Assembly: GCA_944324225.1 (NCBI GenBank)
Contig: CALUVL010000013.1
Location: forward strand, 1-62,154
Source: Candidatus Gastranaerophilales bacterium
GTDB lineage: Bacteria > Cyanobacteriota > Vampirovibrionia > Gastranaerophilales > Gastranaerophilaceae
DNA length: 62,154 bases
Direction: 5' to 3'
In this document: piece by piece, positions 8,104 to 16,447 of the stretch
Layout: the number at the start of each line of letters is the position of its first letter
Position numbering within the stretch: the stretch's first letter is position 1
Made by a program: the position numbers and the translations under genes
The notes under the pieces: model-generated
Databases searched by the model: none
The model's input: the letters and a program-made list of their open reading frames with translations, nothing else
Told to the model about the DNA's origin: nothing

Positions 8104-8739
8104 AGAGCCAATCGCTTCGGAAACATTTTCCGAATTAAATATATAACTTCCGGCAACTAAAGAGTTTGCGCCTAATCTGGTGCAGACTCTTGCCGTTTCA
8201 TCATTTATACCGCCGTCAACCTGCAAAATCAAATCTTCATCAGCGTATTCTCTAAAAAATGGTAATTTCTGCGCACATATTTTTATAAACTCCTGCCCGC
8301 CAAATCCTGGCTCAACTGTCATTACAAGAATCATATCAAACCCGCCTATATATTCTATAATTTCTTCCGGATTTGTATCTGGCTTAATCGCCAGACCTGA
8401 TTTCAGACCAAAATTTTTAATATATTCAGAAAGCTCTAAAATTTCAGTACGTTCGACAGCTTCATAATGAAAAGTTATTATATTTGCGCCTGCATCTGCA
8501 AAAGGCTTTATAAATTTTCTAGGATTTTCTATCATCAAATGCACGTCAAGAGGCAATCCGGTCACTTTTCTTATGGACTTAACGACCGGAACCCCGATAG
8601 TAATATTCGGTACAAAATGTCCATCCATAACATCTACATGAACCCAATCAGCTCCTGCTTTTTCAATCATTCTTATGTCACGACCAAGGTTTGCAAAATC
8701 ACTTGATAATATAGAAGGTGAAATAATTATTTTTGACAT
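8095..8739 (-). CDS. rpe: Ribulose-phosphate 3-epimerase
   Basis: Interconverts ribulose 5-phosphate and xylulose 5-phosphate in the pentose phosphate pathway. The 214-residue TIM-barrel has family marks: I-S-P-S-I-L-S-S-D-F near the start, VHVDVMDGHFVPNITIG, LPLDVHLMIENP, MTVEPGFGGQEFI and LQVDGGIN, including the metal-binding His and Asp residues. The longer ORF begins 13 codons upstream, but the ATG at 8739 sits after a GGGGGT ribosome binding site and gives the normal family length. The start overlaps the rnc stop by 13 bases, so it is the last gene of the pyrH-frr-cdsA-rnc-rpe operon. Confidence 0.95.
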   Translation of the reverse strand: MSKIIISPSILSSDFANLGRDIRMIEKAGADWVHVDVMDGHFVPNITIGVPVVKSIRKVTGLPLDVHLMIENPRKFIKPFADAGANIITFHYEAVERTEILELSEYIKNFGLKSGLAIKPDTNPEEIIEYIGGFDMILVMTVEPGFGGQEFIKICAQKLPFFREYADEDLILQVDGGINDETARVCTRLGANSLVAGSYIFNSENVSEAIGSLR

Positions 8740-9422
8740 TCTAATACCCCCAGTTTTTGACAAGCCAAATATGCACATCGTTGTTCTGCTTCTTTTTTTG
8801 ATTTCCCGTCTGCCTGGGCTATTACATCCCCATTATAGACAACTTCTACTGTAAAAACTCTATTGTGTGCAGGACCAGACTCTGCCACCAATCTGTATTT
8901 GGGAGTTTCTCTGGTTAAGCTCTGTGTATATTCCTGAAGCAGTGCTTTTGCATTATATTTATCTAAATTTGCATTAATTTCTTCTATATAAGACGCAAAT
9001 ATATCTTCAAGTTTTCCCTCAAGTTCTTGCATTTTGCCATCAAGAAAATATGCGCCTAATACGGCTTCAAACGCACATGCTGTAACCGATTCAAGTTTTT
9101 TTATTCCCTGTTTTGCATCATGTTCAGAAACAAGAATTATGTCAGCCAACCCCATTTTTTTTGAGATTTCTGACAAAATACTGTCTGAAACAGCAATAGA
9201 ACGAATCTTTGACATATCACCTTCATGATAATCAGGAAATTTTATATATAACATATTGGAAACGACAAGCTTAAGCACGGCATCACCCAAAAACTCAAGC
9301 CGTTCATAACACTTTGTATATTCAAGGTTCTTTTCTTGCGTATAAGAAGGATGAGTAATTGCACTCAAAAACAATGACTTATCATCCGTTTTTATACCAA
9401 AAACATCTTCTACAGTTTTCAT
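8727..9422 (-). CDS. rnc: Ribonuclease III
   Basis: Double-stranded RNA endonuclease for rRNA and mRNA processing. The 231-residue protein has the RNase III signature ERLEFLGDAVLKLVVSN at about residues 40-56, with the catalytic Glu/Asp pair, then the second acidic cluster (AFEAVLGAYFLD), and a C-terminal dsRNA-binding domain (NAKALLQEYTQ ... GKSKKEAEQRCAYLACQKL). Length is normal. It directly abuts cdsA upstream and overlaps rpe downstream, indicating translational coupling. Confidence 0.96.
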   Translation of the reverse strand: MKTVEDVFGIKTDDKSLFLSAITHPSYTQEKNLEYTKCYERLEFLGDAVLKLVVSNMLYIKFPDYHEGDMSKIRSIAVSDSILSEISKKMGLADIILVSEHDAKQGIKKLESVTACAFEAVLGAYFLDGKMQELEGKLEDIFASYIEEINANLDKYNAKALLQEYTQSLTRETPKYRLVAESGPAHNRVFTVEVVYNGDVIAQADGKSKKEAEQRCAYLACQKLGVLECQK

Positions 9423-10295
9423 TTAGAAAAGTCCTTTTAGCGTATTTACAATATCACTTACCAGTTGATTAGAAAAGATAAAATATTTGCAAACATAATA
9501 CATAACAGGTATTGTAAAAATAAAGCTGTCAGTTCTGTCTAAAAATCCGCCATGGCCGGGTAAGGAATCACCACTGTCTTTAACCCCTGCATCTCGTTTT
9601 ATCAACGATTCGCATAAATCGCCGATTTGGGCAAACACAGTACAAATAAGACCAACAACAACAGCCCAATACCATTCAAATCCAATAAAAAATGAAACAA
9701 CAACAGATCCTATAACAGCGCTTATAATCCCCCCGAAGGATCCTTCTATAGTTTTGTTAGGACTAACAACAGGAGCCAATTTATGCTTGCCAAGATGTCT
9801 GCCAGCATAATAACACCCGATATCAGTCAGAAGTATTGCCGTAAACATCATAACAACAAACCCGAGTCCGCTATCGAATTTAGGTGAGGAGAGCTCCCGC
9901 AAAAACATCAAATGCAACGGAAACCACCCGCAATATATGATACCAAGCACTGTAGTTGCGGCATTAGCAATATATGGCTGCCTACCTCTGAAAAGCACCC
10001 ACATAAATGATATTATAGAGAAAAATGAAATTACAAGCGCAGATAAATCAAAACGTTGCAAATATGCAATAATTCCAATTACAATTTCTGCGCCCCATAT
10101 AACCTTTAAACTAGGATAAAAACCCTTGTGTTCAAGTATTTTCACGTATTCTCTTGAAGCAAAAAAGACAAAGACATATAAAAGAACAAGAAGCGGAATT
10201 CCGCTTAATATAATACATGTCATTGCTATAGTCCCAAGAATAAATCCAGTAAGCATTCTTGTGGCATTTTTGTTCAAGCCGCCAATTACATCCAT
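9423..10295 (-). CDS. cdsA: Phosphatidate cytidylyltransferase
   Basis: Makes CDP-diacylglycerol from phosphatidate and CTP in the inner membrane, feeding phospholipid synthesis. The protein has 290 residues with about eight hydrophobic segments, and the C-terminal family signature is visible as S-x-x-K-R-D-A-G-V-K-D-S-G-D-x-L-P-G-H-G-G-x-L-D-R-x-D (about residues 228-255). The loop LAPVVSPNKTIEGSFGG is also typical. The start overlaps the frr stop by one base. The uppS gene often found between frr and cdsA is absent here. Confidence 0.95.
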   Translation of the reverse strand: MDVIGGLNKNATRMLTGFILGTIAMTCIILSGIPLLVLLYVFVFFASREYVKILEHKGFYPSLKVIWGAEIVIGIIAYLQRFDLSALVISFFSIISFMWVLFRGRQPYIANAATTVLGIIYCGWFPLHLMFLRELSSPKFDSGLGFVVMMFTAILLTDIGCYYAGRHLGKHKLAPVVSPNKTIEGSFGGIISAVIGSVVVSFFIGFEWYWAVVVGLICTVFAQIGDLCESLIKRDAGVKDSGDSLPGHGGFLDRTDSFIFTIPVMYYVCKYFIFSNQLVSDIVNTLKGLF

Positions 10296-10861
10296 TATAC
10301 AGTCATAACCTCTTTTTCTTTTTCTGAAACCGCGCTGTCGACAATTCCTGTATATTTATCAGTCAGTTTCTGGATTTTATCCTGATTATCTTTTACTGTA
10401 TCTTCCGGAAGATTATCTGATTTTTCAATTTTCTTCAAATCATCAGCCATATCACGACGGACATTTCTTATTGCAACTTTAGCCTCTTCCCCGAGTTTCT
10501 TAACATCTTTAACGATTTCTTTACGTCTTTCTTCAGTAAGAGGTGGGAATGTTAATCTGATACAAATTCCGTCACTGTTTGGGGTAATACCGATTTCTGC
10601 TTTAATAATAGCCTTTTCAATCTCTTTTAAAATTGATTTGTCATAAGGTGAAATCACAAGAGTTGTTCCGTCCTGAACAGTAACCTGTGACATTTGTCTT
10701 AATGGAGTTGGAACTCCATAATAATCAACTAAAACTTTATCTAATATCATAGGATTTGCACGTCCGGATCTTATAGATCCGAATTCACGCTTTAACGCTG
10801 TAATGGCTTTTTCCATTTTTTCTTCGCCAAATAAAAATAATTCTTCTAGACTTTCTGACAT
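10295..10861 (-). CDS. frr: Ribosome recycling factor
   Basis: Splits post-termination ribosomes together with EF-G. The 188-residue protein has a conserved core: the helix containing TALKREFGSIRSGRANP, then DYYGVPTPLRQMSQVTV, ILKEIEKAI, LTEERRKEIVK and the third helix RNVRRDMADDLKK. Length is normal. It sits between pyrH and cdsA, a very common order, with a 23-base gap to pyrH. Confidence 0.97.
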   Translation of the reverse strand: MSESLEELFLFGEEKMEKAITALKREFGSIRSGRANPMILDKVLVDYYGVPTPLRQMSQVTVQDGTTLVISPYDKSILKEIEKAIIKAEIGITPNSDGICIRLTFPPLTEERRKEIVKDVKKLGEEAKVAIRNVRRDMADDLKKIEKSDNLPEDTVKDNQDKIQKLTDKYTGIVDSAVSEKEKEVMTV

Positions 10862-10884
10862 CTCTTACCTCTTTCAATAGTTAT

Positions 10885-11613
10885 CTATAAACTTATATAT
10901 GTTCCGACTTTTTCACCGTTTAAAACTTTTAATATACCGTCCTGCAACAGAAAATCAAAAACAACAATCGGTATATTATTTTGCTGGCACAAAGCACAGG
11001 CCGCTGTATCCATAACTTTTAAACCATCTTTAATTATATCATTATAAGTAATTTTATCCAATTTTTTAGCATCAGGATTGACATTTGGATCATCAGAATA
11101 AACCCCGTCAACACCGTTTTTAGCCATAAGCATTGCTTCGGCGTTGATTTCGGAAGCTCTCAGAGCCGCTGCTGTATCCGTTGTAAAAAACGGATTTCCG
11201 GTTCCGGCTGCAAAGATTACAACTCTGCCTTTTTCAAGGTGTCTGATTGCACGATGCCTGATATAAGGTTCAGCAACCTGATTGATAGTAATCGCACTTT
11301 GCACACGGCAGGGAACGTCAATTTGATTAAGTGCACATTGAAGAGCTATTGCATTCATTACTGTAGCAAGCATTCCGACATAATCGCCTGAAGCCTGATC
11401 CATGCCTAATTTTGCACTGTTCTTCATTCCTCTAAATATATTGCCGCCACCGACAACAACAGCTATTTCTGCACCTGCATCTTTGGCTTTTTTAATTTCA
11501 TTTGCAATCATTTTTACGGGTTTTTGATCAATGCCGAACTGCTGATCCCCCAAAAGTGCTTCTCCGCTGATTTTCAACAAAATTCTTTTATATTTAAGCT
11601 TTGAATTTTCCAT
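10885..11613 (-). CDS. pyrH: UMP kinase
   Basis: Phosphorylates UMP to UDP in pyrimidine synthesis. The 242-residue amino-acid-kinase-fold protein has RILLKISGEAL at the start, AVVVGGGNIFRG, DYVGMLATVMNAIALQ, GTGNPFFTTDTAAALRA and GVDGVYSDDP. It has an AAGGGGAAAA ribosome binding site. It is the first gene of the reverse-strand operon pyrH-frr-cdsA-rnc-rpe; the sequence upstream contains a TATAAT at about 11630-11635. Confidence 0.96.
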   Translation of the reverse strand: MENSKLKYKRILLKISGEALLGDQQFGIDQKPVKMIANEIKKAKDAGAEIAVVVGGGNIFRGMKNSAKLGMDQASGDYVGMLATVMNAIALQCALNQIDVPCRVQSAITINQVAEPYIRHRAIRHLEKGRVVIFAAGTGNPFFTTDTAAALRASEINAEAMLMAKNGVDGVYSDDPNVNPDAKKLDKITYNDIIKDGLKVMDTAACALCQQNNIPIVVFDFLLQDGILKVLNGEKVGTYISL

Positions 11614-11687
11614 TTTTCCCCTTTTTCGTATTATACTACCCTAAACCAACAGGGATGTAAAGATGCATAAAAGCATGTTTTTTTGTA

Positions 11688-11705
11688 AATGTAAACTTTT
11701 GTAAA
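11688..11705 (+). promoter_or_regulatory. HLR1-type direct repeat (RpaB-like operator)
   Basis: On the reverse strand this reads TTTACAAA-AG-TTTACATT, a perfect HLR1 match; a third overlapping TTTACA lies at 11684-11689. Relative to the downstream ribbon-helix-helix gene (11849) the repeat has the same orientation as the other sites. A TATAAT at 11758-11763 is the nearest good -10 box. Confidence 0.68.
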
Positions 11706-11848
11706 CTTAATTTTATTATCCTTAAGCCGCATAGCACAAGCTTTTCCAAAAATCAGATATAATTTATATATAAAAAATAGCAATTTTTTATATCGAAAAT
11801 TGTTTATAATAGTATAAGAGATAAGTTTAAGAAAACAAAGGAGAATAT

Positions 11849-12037
11849 ATGGCTAGAGTCTTAATTTCAATGCCTGAAGATTTTCTAAACAAAATCGATC
11901 AGGTCGCAGATGTAGAAAATCGTTCTCGCAGCGAATTAATCCGGGAAGCACTTCGAACTTATATCTACAAGCAGAAAATCCGGGAATCCACCACAGCAGT
12001 AAAAAATGCTGATATTCTTGAAGCAATGCTTGAATAA
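11849..12037 (+). CDS. Ribbon-helix-helix (CopG/Arc-type) regulator
   Basis: A 62-residue DNA-binding protein. The beta strand ARVLISMPE at residues 2-10 is followed by two helices, with RSRSELIREALRTYIY, the usual RHH pattern (strand, then S-R-S-E-L-I-R-E-A). Such proteins bind as dimers to short palindromes. A near twin lies at 60621-60809, with about 60 percent identical residues. It has an AAAGGAG ribosome binding site and a long AT-rich upstream region with an HLR1-type repeat. No toxin gene follows, so an antitoxin role is not supported; a general transcription regulator is more likely. Confidence 0.85.
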   Translation: MARVLISMPEDFLNKIDQVADVENRSRSELIREALRTYIYKQKIRESTTAVKNADILEAMLE

Positions 12038-12079
12038 AAATTTTTATGAATCATACAAAATCCGCAGGAATGCAAAAAT

Positions 12080-12260
12080 TATTTTAGGATTTAGTTATTT
12101 AAACTAAATTCAGGGGCACTGCCTCAGACGGTTTGAAAATACTCAAACTGTCAGGATGTTAAAACATTCAGGTTCTATGAACATCAAATTCTATTTAAAA
12201 TAAAGCAGGAAACGGTTACTAGATTTGGGATATATAACGGACGCTCTTTAGCGTCCGTTT
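12080..12260 (+). ncRNA. Candidate structured RNA with terminator
   Basis: No ORF fits here, but several hairpins follow one another: ATTTAGTT/AACTAAAT at 12089-12109, a 10-bp stem at 12127-12136/12143-12152 (GACGGTTTGA with TCAAACTGTC, one G-T pair, extended by CCT/AGG), small hairpins near 12154-12167 and 12170-12185, and a strong terminator stem at 12236-12259 followed by TTT. This could be a small RNA or the 3-prime UTR of the RHH gene. I could not match it to 6S, SRP, RNase P or tmRNA. Strand is chosen from the terminator and the upstream gene. Confidence 0.35.
12236..12259 (+). terminator. Intrinsic terminator
   Basis: A 9-bp perfect stem (AACGGACGC / GCGTCCGTT) with a 6-base loop, downstream of the RHH gene and the structured region. 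Confidence 0.8.
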
Positions 12261-12270
12261 ATGTGTTAAC

Positions 12271-12296
12271 AAACTCTGCCCGGTTGAGCAGAGTTT
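12271..12296. terminator. Second stem-loop terminator
   Basis: Stem AACTCTGC / GCAGAGTT with an 8-base loop, followed by TTCTT on the plus strand. It lies between the convergent transcripts ending at about 12260 (+) and 12333 (-), so it may stop the reverse YtxH gene. Confidence 0.7.
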
Positions 12297-12332
12297 TCTT
12301 ATCTATTTTATAATTATAAGTTTCATTTTAAA

Positions 12333-12605
12333 TTATTCTTCAACTACAGCGTTTTTTTGCTGATTTAGCAAATTTTGAAGTTTATCTCTGATTTCATCAC
12401 CTTTTTTCTGCATATCAGAAACAACATCATCCGCTTTTGATTGAATTTCTTTTACAGTTTCATCTGCTCTGCGCATAACATCTTTTGTAGTATCTGCAAT
12501 AATTTGTCTGGTTTCTTCACCAGATTTTGGAGCAAGCAGAATACCTGCTATTGCACCTATTGCACCACCTACTATGAATCCTGCTAAAAATTTAGTTGCT
12601 GACAT
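12333..12605 (-). CDS. YtxH-like membrane protein
   Basis: Protein of 90 residues: an N-terminal glycine-rich membrane helix (FLAGFIVGGAIGAIAGILLAPKSGEETR) followed by an amphipathic coiled-coil tail. A-P-x-S-G-E-E-x-R directly after the helix is the YtxH-family mark, seen in stress-related envelope proteins. The upstream GTG would add three residues, but the ATG at 12605 has the better AAGGAG spacing. It is the last of four small membrane-protein genes on this strand. Confidence 0.8.
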   Translation of the reverse strand: MSATKFLAGFIVGGAIGAIAGILLAPKSGEETRQIIADTTKDVMRRADETVKEIQSKADDVVSDMQKKGDEIRDKLQNLLNQQKNAVVEE

Positions 12606-12747
12606 AATAATCACTCCTTTTCTTTTATATTTCTAATCCGGTTAATTAACTTTCAGGCAAAGGATAAAAACTTTGCAACCGTATAAAAGTACCTGTACCG
12701 ATTTTAACAACAAAGCCTCCTGTATTAATCACCATAAAAGGCTATTT

Positions 12748-13107
12748 TTATTTCCTGGAAAACAAGCCCATAACGGTAACAAAACCTTTAACCAGTCCGC
12801 TGACAATAGATTCGGAAATCATTTTCGTTTTTCCGAAAGTTTTTTCCACTGCGGTTTTGAAATTATCCACATTCTTGTCTGTACTCTTTACAAGTGAATT
12901 CACAGCATGTAAGGTTTCATTAATTTCTTTTAATGTGGGTTTCAATTCAGTATTTACAAGAATTGATGTCTCGTTTAAATTTTTCGACAGAGCTGATAAA
13001 TCTATAAGCAATTTTATAAGAAAACCGCCTACAACAAGGATTACTATACCTGTAACCCAGGCTAAAAATGTCAGACCCTGATTCAATGCGATTTGTGAAA
13101 ATTCCAT
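12748..13107 (-). CDS. DUF948-like membrane protein
   Basis: Protein of 119 residues with one N-terminal membrane helix (about residues 13-33, LAWVTGIVILVVGGFLIKLL) and a long helical tail of alternating Leu/Asn/Lys, as in DUF948 proteins, which often sit next to YtxH genes. It has an AAAGGA ribosome binding site before the start. It follows the YtxH gene at 13126 by 18 bases and is probably co-transcribed. Likely an envelope-associated structural or stress protein; function unknown. Confidence 0.75.
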   Translation of the reverse strand: MEFSQIALNQGLTFLAWVTGIVILVVGGFLIKLLIDLSALSKNLNETSILVNTELKPTLKEINETLHAVNSLVKSTDKNVDNFKTAVEKTFGKTKMISESIVSGLVKGFVTVMGLFSRK

Positions 13108-13125
13108 TCCTTTGTTCCTTATAAT

Positions 13126-13443
13126 TTAGTAGTCAAATTCTGTAGCTTCGGCTCCTTCTTCAAGTTCCTTTGCTTTTTGCAGTTTCTTAGATTTTAACAT
13201 ATTGTTAAATTTTCTGAATTGTCTTTCTAACTTATATTTCATCAAATCAACATTTTCCATAGCCTGTCTTTTAGCTTCATTTATAGCCGGCGAATGTTTT
13301 TCATAGAGTTCGCAGGCCGCTTCTTTAAGCTCTCTTCTGGATTCTTCACCGGACTTTGGAGCAAAAAGCACACCGGCGACAATTCCGCCTACAACACCAG
13401 CCAGAAGTCCCATTCCGAACATAAAGGATTTATTTTTTGACAT
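13126..13443 (-). CDS. YtxH-like membrane protein (second copy)
   Basis: Protein of 105 residues: a Gly/Val-rich membrane helix near the N-terminus (GMGLLAGVVGGIVAGVLF), then A-P-K-S-G-E-E-S-R-R-E-L and an amphipathic helical tail ending acidic (EEGAEATEFDY). The start chosen is the ATG at 13443, after a GAAGAGG ribosome binding site; an in-frame ATG six codons upstream has none. It is related to the YtxH protein at 12333, and the DUF948 gene lies between them. Confidence 0.78.
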   Translation of the reverse strand: MSKNKSFMFGMGLLAGVVGGIVAGVLFAPKSGEESRRELKEAACELYEKHSPAINEAKRQAMENVDLMKYKLERQFRKFNNMLKSKKLQKAKELEEGAEATEFDY

Positions 13444-13504
13444 ATTTACCTCTTCTTTCATTATATATACACATTATAACAGTTTTTTGGAAATTTACAA
13501 GATT

Positions 13505-13864
13505 TCAGCCCGGAATACTGTCCCAGACATCTTTTACAAGGAGCAATCCCTGACAAATGGATGCAGCTTTTTTACATTTGCCCTTAAATAAAAACAAAAG
13601 CAGATATACTATAATGGTTTTAGCCATATTAACTATCCACTGGTTACGCTTTTTTCTAAGATAGTTAATTACAATTTCCTGTTTTTCATTAACTTCTTTG
13701 ATTCCGGCTTTAACTCCTTCAAGCACAGCCTTAATTTGCGGTCTAACGGCAACTGCCTGTCTGTGAAGTTCAACAACGGCCCTGTCCGCCTTTACAATAA
13801 ACAAAATCAGGGTTGTCGTTATGATTAATTCTGCTATAAAAATTATTGCAATAAATAAAAACAT
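13505..13864 (-). CDS. Small membrane protein of the YtxH/DUF948 cluster
   Basis: Unrecognised 119-residue protein with an N-terminal membrane helix (residues 2-24, FLFIAIIFIAELIITTTLILFIV), a helical stretch (RAVVELHRQAVAVRPQIKAV) and a second hydrophobic segment at about 85-95. It is the first gene of the reverse-strand cluster 13864 to 12333 and shares the one-helix-plus-tail plan of its neighbours. A structural envelope role is a guess from context only. Confidence 0.6.
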   Translation of the reverse strand: MFLFIAIIFIAELIITTTLILFIVKADRAVVELHRQAVAVRPQIKAVLEGVKAGIKEVNEKQEIVINYLRKKRNQWIVNMAKTIIVYLLLFLFKGKCKKAASICQGLLLVKDVWDSIPG

Positions 13865-13944
13865 TTTAATTATTTCTAATTTTGTATTATATTTGGATTA
13901 TAGAATAATTAAGAGAGATTGGAAATACGCCTAAAGGACTATTT

Positions 13945-15288
13945 ATGCTCAACAAATTCAAATTCTACACATCACTGGTACTGGCAAGAACAGCATTTGC
14001 AGGCATCAAACTATTTTCAAAATCAGGCGGAACGTCTTTTGCCGGAATGATGGTATTAAAATATTATCCTCAATTTCTCTCAAATTGCGGGAGTTACATA
14101 AAAGAACAATTCATTACTGTAACAGGCACAAATGGAAAGACAACTACTTCTGGCTTAATCTCGCATATACTTGAGAATACACATCGGAAAGTTATTCATA
14201 ACCTAAAGGGTGCAAATATGCTGACAGGCGTTGCAAACACTTTTGCGCTTGAAATTGTACCATTCAAGAGGTTTGATTATGCGGTTATTGAATCTGATGA
14301 AGCCTATCTGACAAAACTCTATGATTTTATCAAAGCCGACTATCTTGTTGTAACAAACCTTTTTAGAGATCAGCTTGACCGTTATGGCGAACTTGCAACA
14401 ACTGCAGATTTTATTCAGAACGCAATCAACAAAAATCCTGATTTGAAACTTATTTTGAACGCAGATGATCCACTGGTAGCAGCATTTGGCAATAGCAAAT
14501 CTGCCGTATATTACGGTTTTGAAGATGTCCAATACAATTGTGATTATAACAACAAGTCAAATGCGCCTTCAGAAGTTTTTAATTGTTCTTGCTTGGAGCC
14601 GTTAGAATATTCAAAACGTTTCTTTGCACAGCAGGGACACTATTTCTGTAAAAACTGCGGATTCAAAAGACCTGACTGCAACTATTCTGCAACTGCGCTT
14701 GTCTGCAACAATCACTCAATAATAAAAGTTAAAAAAGACGGAATTGAATATGAATTTAAAATAAATCTTGTCGGTCTATATAATGCATATAATGCCCTTG
14801 CCTCAATTGCACTGGCCTTTGAACTCGGACTTAACCAGACAGAAATCCAGCATGCACTGGATTCTTACAAATCAATTTTCGGCCGAACAGAATTCAGGAC
14901 AATAAATGGTCATCAGGCCATCATACAGCTTATCAAAAATCCGACGGGCGCAAGCGAAGTTCTTAAAACCGTTGATTTGAATTCCAATATACTTATTGCG
15001 ATTAATGATAATTATGCCGACGGCCGTGACATAAGTTGGCTTTGGGACAGCGATTTTGAACAACTAAAAGCGGCTAAAAAATTCGTAGTAACCTCGGGCG
15101 CAAGAGCCGAGGATATGGCACTAAGGCTAAAGTATGCAGGTATTCCAAAGGACAAAATCATCATTGAAAAATCAATAGAAAAAGCAATCGAAATTGTTTC
15201 CAAATCCGAAAATAATGATGAAAAAATAACAATTCTTCCATCTTATACCGCCCTTTTAAAGCTCAACAAACTCAAAATAAAAAAATAA
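13945..15288 (+). CDS. murT: Mur ligase family protein, MurT-like
   Basis: Ligase subunit of lipid II isoglutaminyl synthase (MurT), which amidates the D-glutamate of peptidoglycan precursors together with the amidotransferase GatD. The 447-residue protein has the Mur ATP-binding loop TVTGTNGKTTTSG (about residues 57-69), VIESDEAYL, LFRDQLDRYGE, and a Cys4 zinc ribbon (C-S-C ... C-K-N-C-G-F) typical of MurT, then a DUF1727-like C-terminus with NPTGASEVL and INDNYADGRD. The partner gatD, normally adjacent, is not next to it; pdxJ follows instead. Confidence 0.88.
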   Translation: MLNKFKFYTSLVLARTAFAGIKLFSKSGGTSFAGMMVLKYYPQFLSNCGSYIKEQFITVTGTNGKTTTSGLISHILENTHRKVIHNLKGANMLTGVANTFALEIVPFKRFDYAVIESDEAYLTKLYDFIKADYLVVTNLFRDQLDRYGELATTADFIQNAINKNPDLKLILNADDPLVAAFGNSKSAVYYGFEDVQYNCDYNNKSNAPSEVFNCSCLEPLEYSKRFFAQQGHYFCKNCGFKRPDCNYSATALVCNNHSIIKVKKDGIEYEFKINLVGLYNAYNALASIALAFELGLNQTEIQHALDSYKSIFGRTEFRTINGHQAIIQLIKNPTGASEVLKTVDLNSNILIAINDNYADGRDISWLWDSDFEQLKAAKKFVVTSGARAEDMALRLKYAGIPKDKIIIEKSIEKAIEIVSKSENNDEKITILPSYTALLKLNKLKIKK

Positions 15289-15381
15289 TCCCTGTTTATT
15301 GACAATAAACTGTGATTGTTTCAAAATATCCTTAGCCGGAATAAGACTTTGCGCTAAAACGGCATAAAGAAAGAGGTAAAC

Positions 15382-16092
15382 ATGCTTTTAGGGGTAAACA
15401 TCGATCACGTTGCCACATTAAGAAACGCCCGAGGCGGTATTGAACCGTCTGTAATGGAGGCTGCAAGAATTGCGGAAGAAAATGGAGCAACATCAATCAC
15501 AACACATCTTAGAGAAGACAGACGACATATTAAAGATGAGGATGTTTATACACTCATAAAAACCCTGAAAACACAGCTTAACCTTGAAATGGCGATGACT
15601 GATGATATTCAAAAAATAGCTCTTGAAATTAGACCTCACTCTATATGTCTGGTTCCTGAAAAAAGGCAGGAAATTACAACGGAAGGCGGACTTGACGTTG
15701 CCGGACAGCTTGACAGGGTTACGGAATTCATAAAGCCGCTTCTTGATGCCGGAATAATTGTGAGTCTTTTCATTGACCCTGACGAAAATCAGGTTAAGGC
15801 TTCCGCAAAAACAGGCGCACAATTTATAGAAATGCATACAGGGACATACTCTGAAGCATTTGGAACAGCAAACGAAGAACAGGAATTTCTAAACCTAAAG
15901 AATGCCGCAAAACTGGCTCAAAGCCTTGGTTTAAAGGTAAATGCCGGCCACGGTCTGAATTACGAAAACGTAAAAAGAATGCACGAAATTCCAGGCCTTG
16001 TGGAACTTAATATCGGACACAGCATAATCTCACGTGCGGTTTTCACAGGACTTGGCGAAGCCGTAAAAAAAATGCACGACTTAATAAAGTAA
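15382..16092 (+). CDS. pdxJ: Pyridoxine 5-prime-phosphate synthase
   Basis: Closes the pyridoxine ring from 3-amino-1-phosphoacetone and deoxyxylulose phosphate in vitamin B6 synthesis. The 236-residue TIM barrel has family marks [16 protein letters not shown] at residues 4-19, [57 protein letters not shown] and [11 protein letters not shown]. An AAGAGG ribosome binding site precedes the ATG. Normal length. Confidence 0.97.
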   Translation: MLLGVNIDHVATLRNARGGIEPSVMEAARIAEENGATSITTHLREDRRHIKDEDVYTLIKTLKTQLNLEMAMTDDIQKIALEIRPHSICLVPEKRQEITTEGGLDVAGQLDRVTEFIKPLLDAGIIVSLFIDPDENQVKASAKTGAQFIEMHTGTYSEAFGTANEEQEFLNLKNAAKLAQSLGLKVNAGHGLNYENVKRMHEIPGLVELNIGHSIISRAVFTGLGEAVKKMHDLIK

Positions 16093-16132
16093 ATGATTAA
16101 TTCAAATTTCTCAAACGAAAGGTCACAAAAAC

Positions 16133-16447
16133 ATGCCTGATAATAAAAAAATTATAGAAGAAATGCAGCAGGTAGCCGAACAAATGCGGCTTGACGATAT
16201 TGAAGAAAACCCCGATATTGTAAATGAATACTTTGACTGTGATTGCTGCGGTGAATATAAATGTCTGGCAGGTTCAATCCAATACGGCACCTACAGACTC
16301 TGCAACGACTGCGTGCTTATTGCAGAAACAAGCTTTGCTCTGAACAAAATCAAAGACATTCAGGAACTGATAGACGCGATGGAAGATAAAAGGCTTGAAG
16401 GGATGTGCGACTTCTTGAGGCTTGAAGAACAAAGAAAATTAAACTAA
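16133..16447 (+). CDS. Small cysteine-rich hypothetical protein
   Basis: Unrecognised 104-residue protein with a metal-ligand-like cysteine pattern (residues 38-65, C-D-C-C-G-E-Y-K-C ... C-N-D-C), flanked by acidic and helical stretches, so probably a small zinc-binding protein. It has an AACGAAAGG ribosome binding site and follows pdxJ by about 40 bases, so it may share its transcript. Function unknown. Confidence 0.65.
   Translation: MPDNKKIIEEMQQVAEQMRLDDIEENPDIVNEYFDCDCCGEYKCLAGSIQYGTYRLCNDCVLIAETSFALNKIKDIQELIDAMEDKRLEGMCDFLRLEEQRKLN

Noticed and set aside
11849-12037. RHH protein as antitoxin of a toxin-antitoxin pair
   Set aside because: No small toxin-like gene follows in the same transcript.
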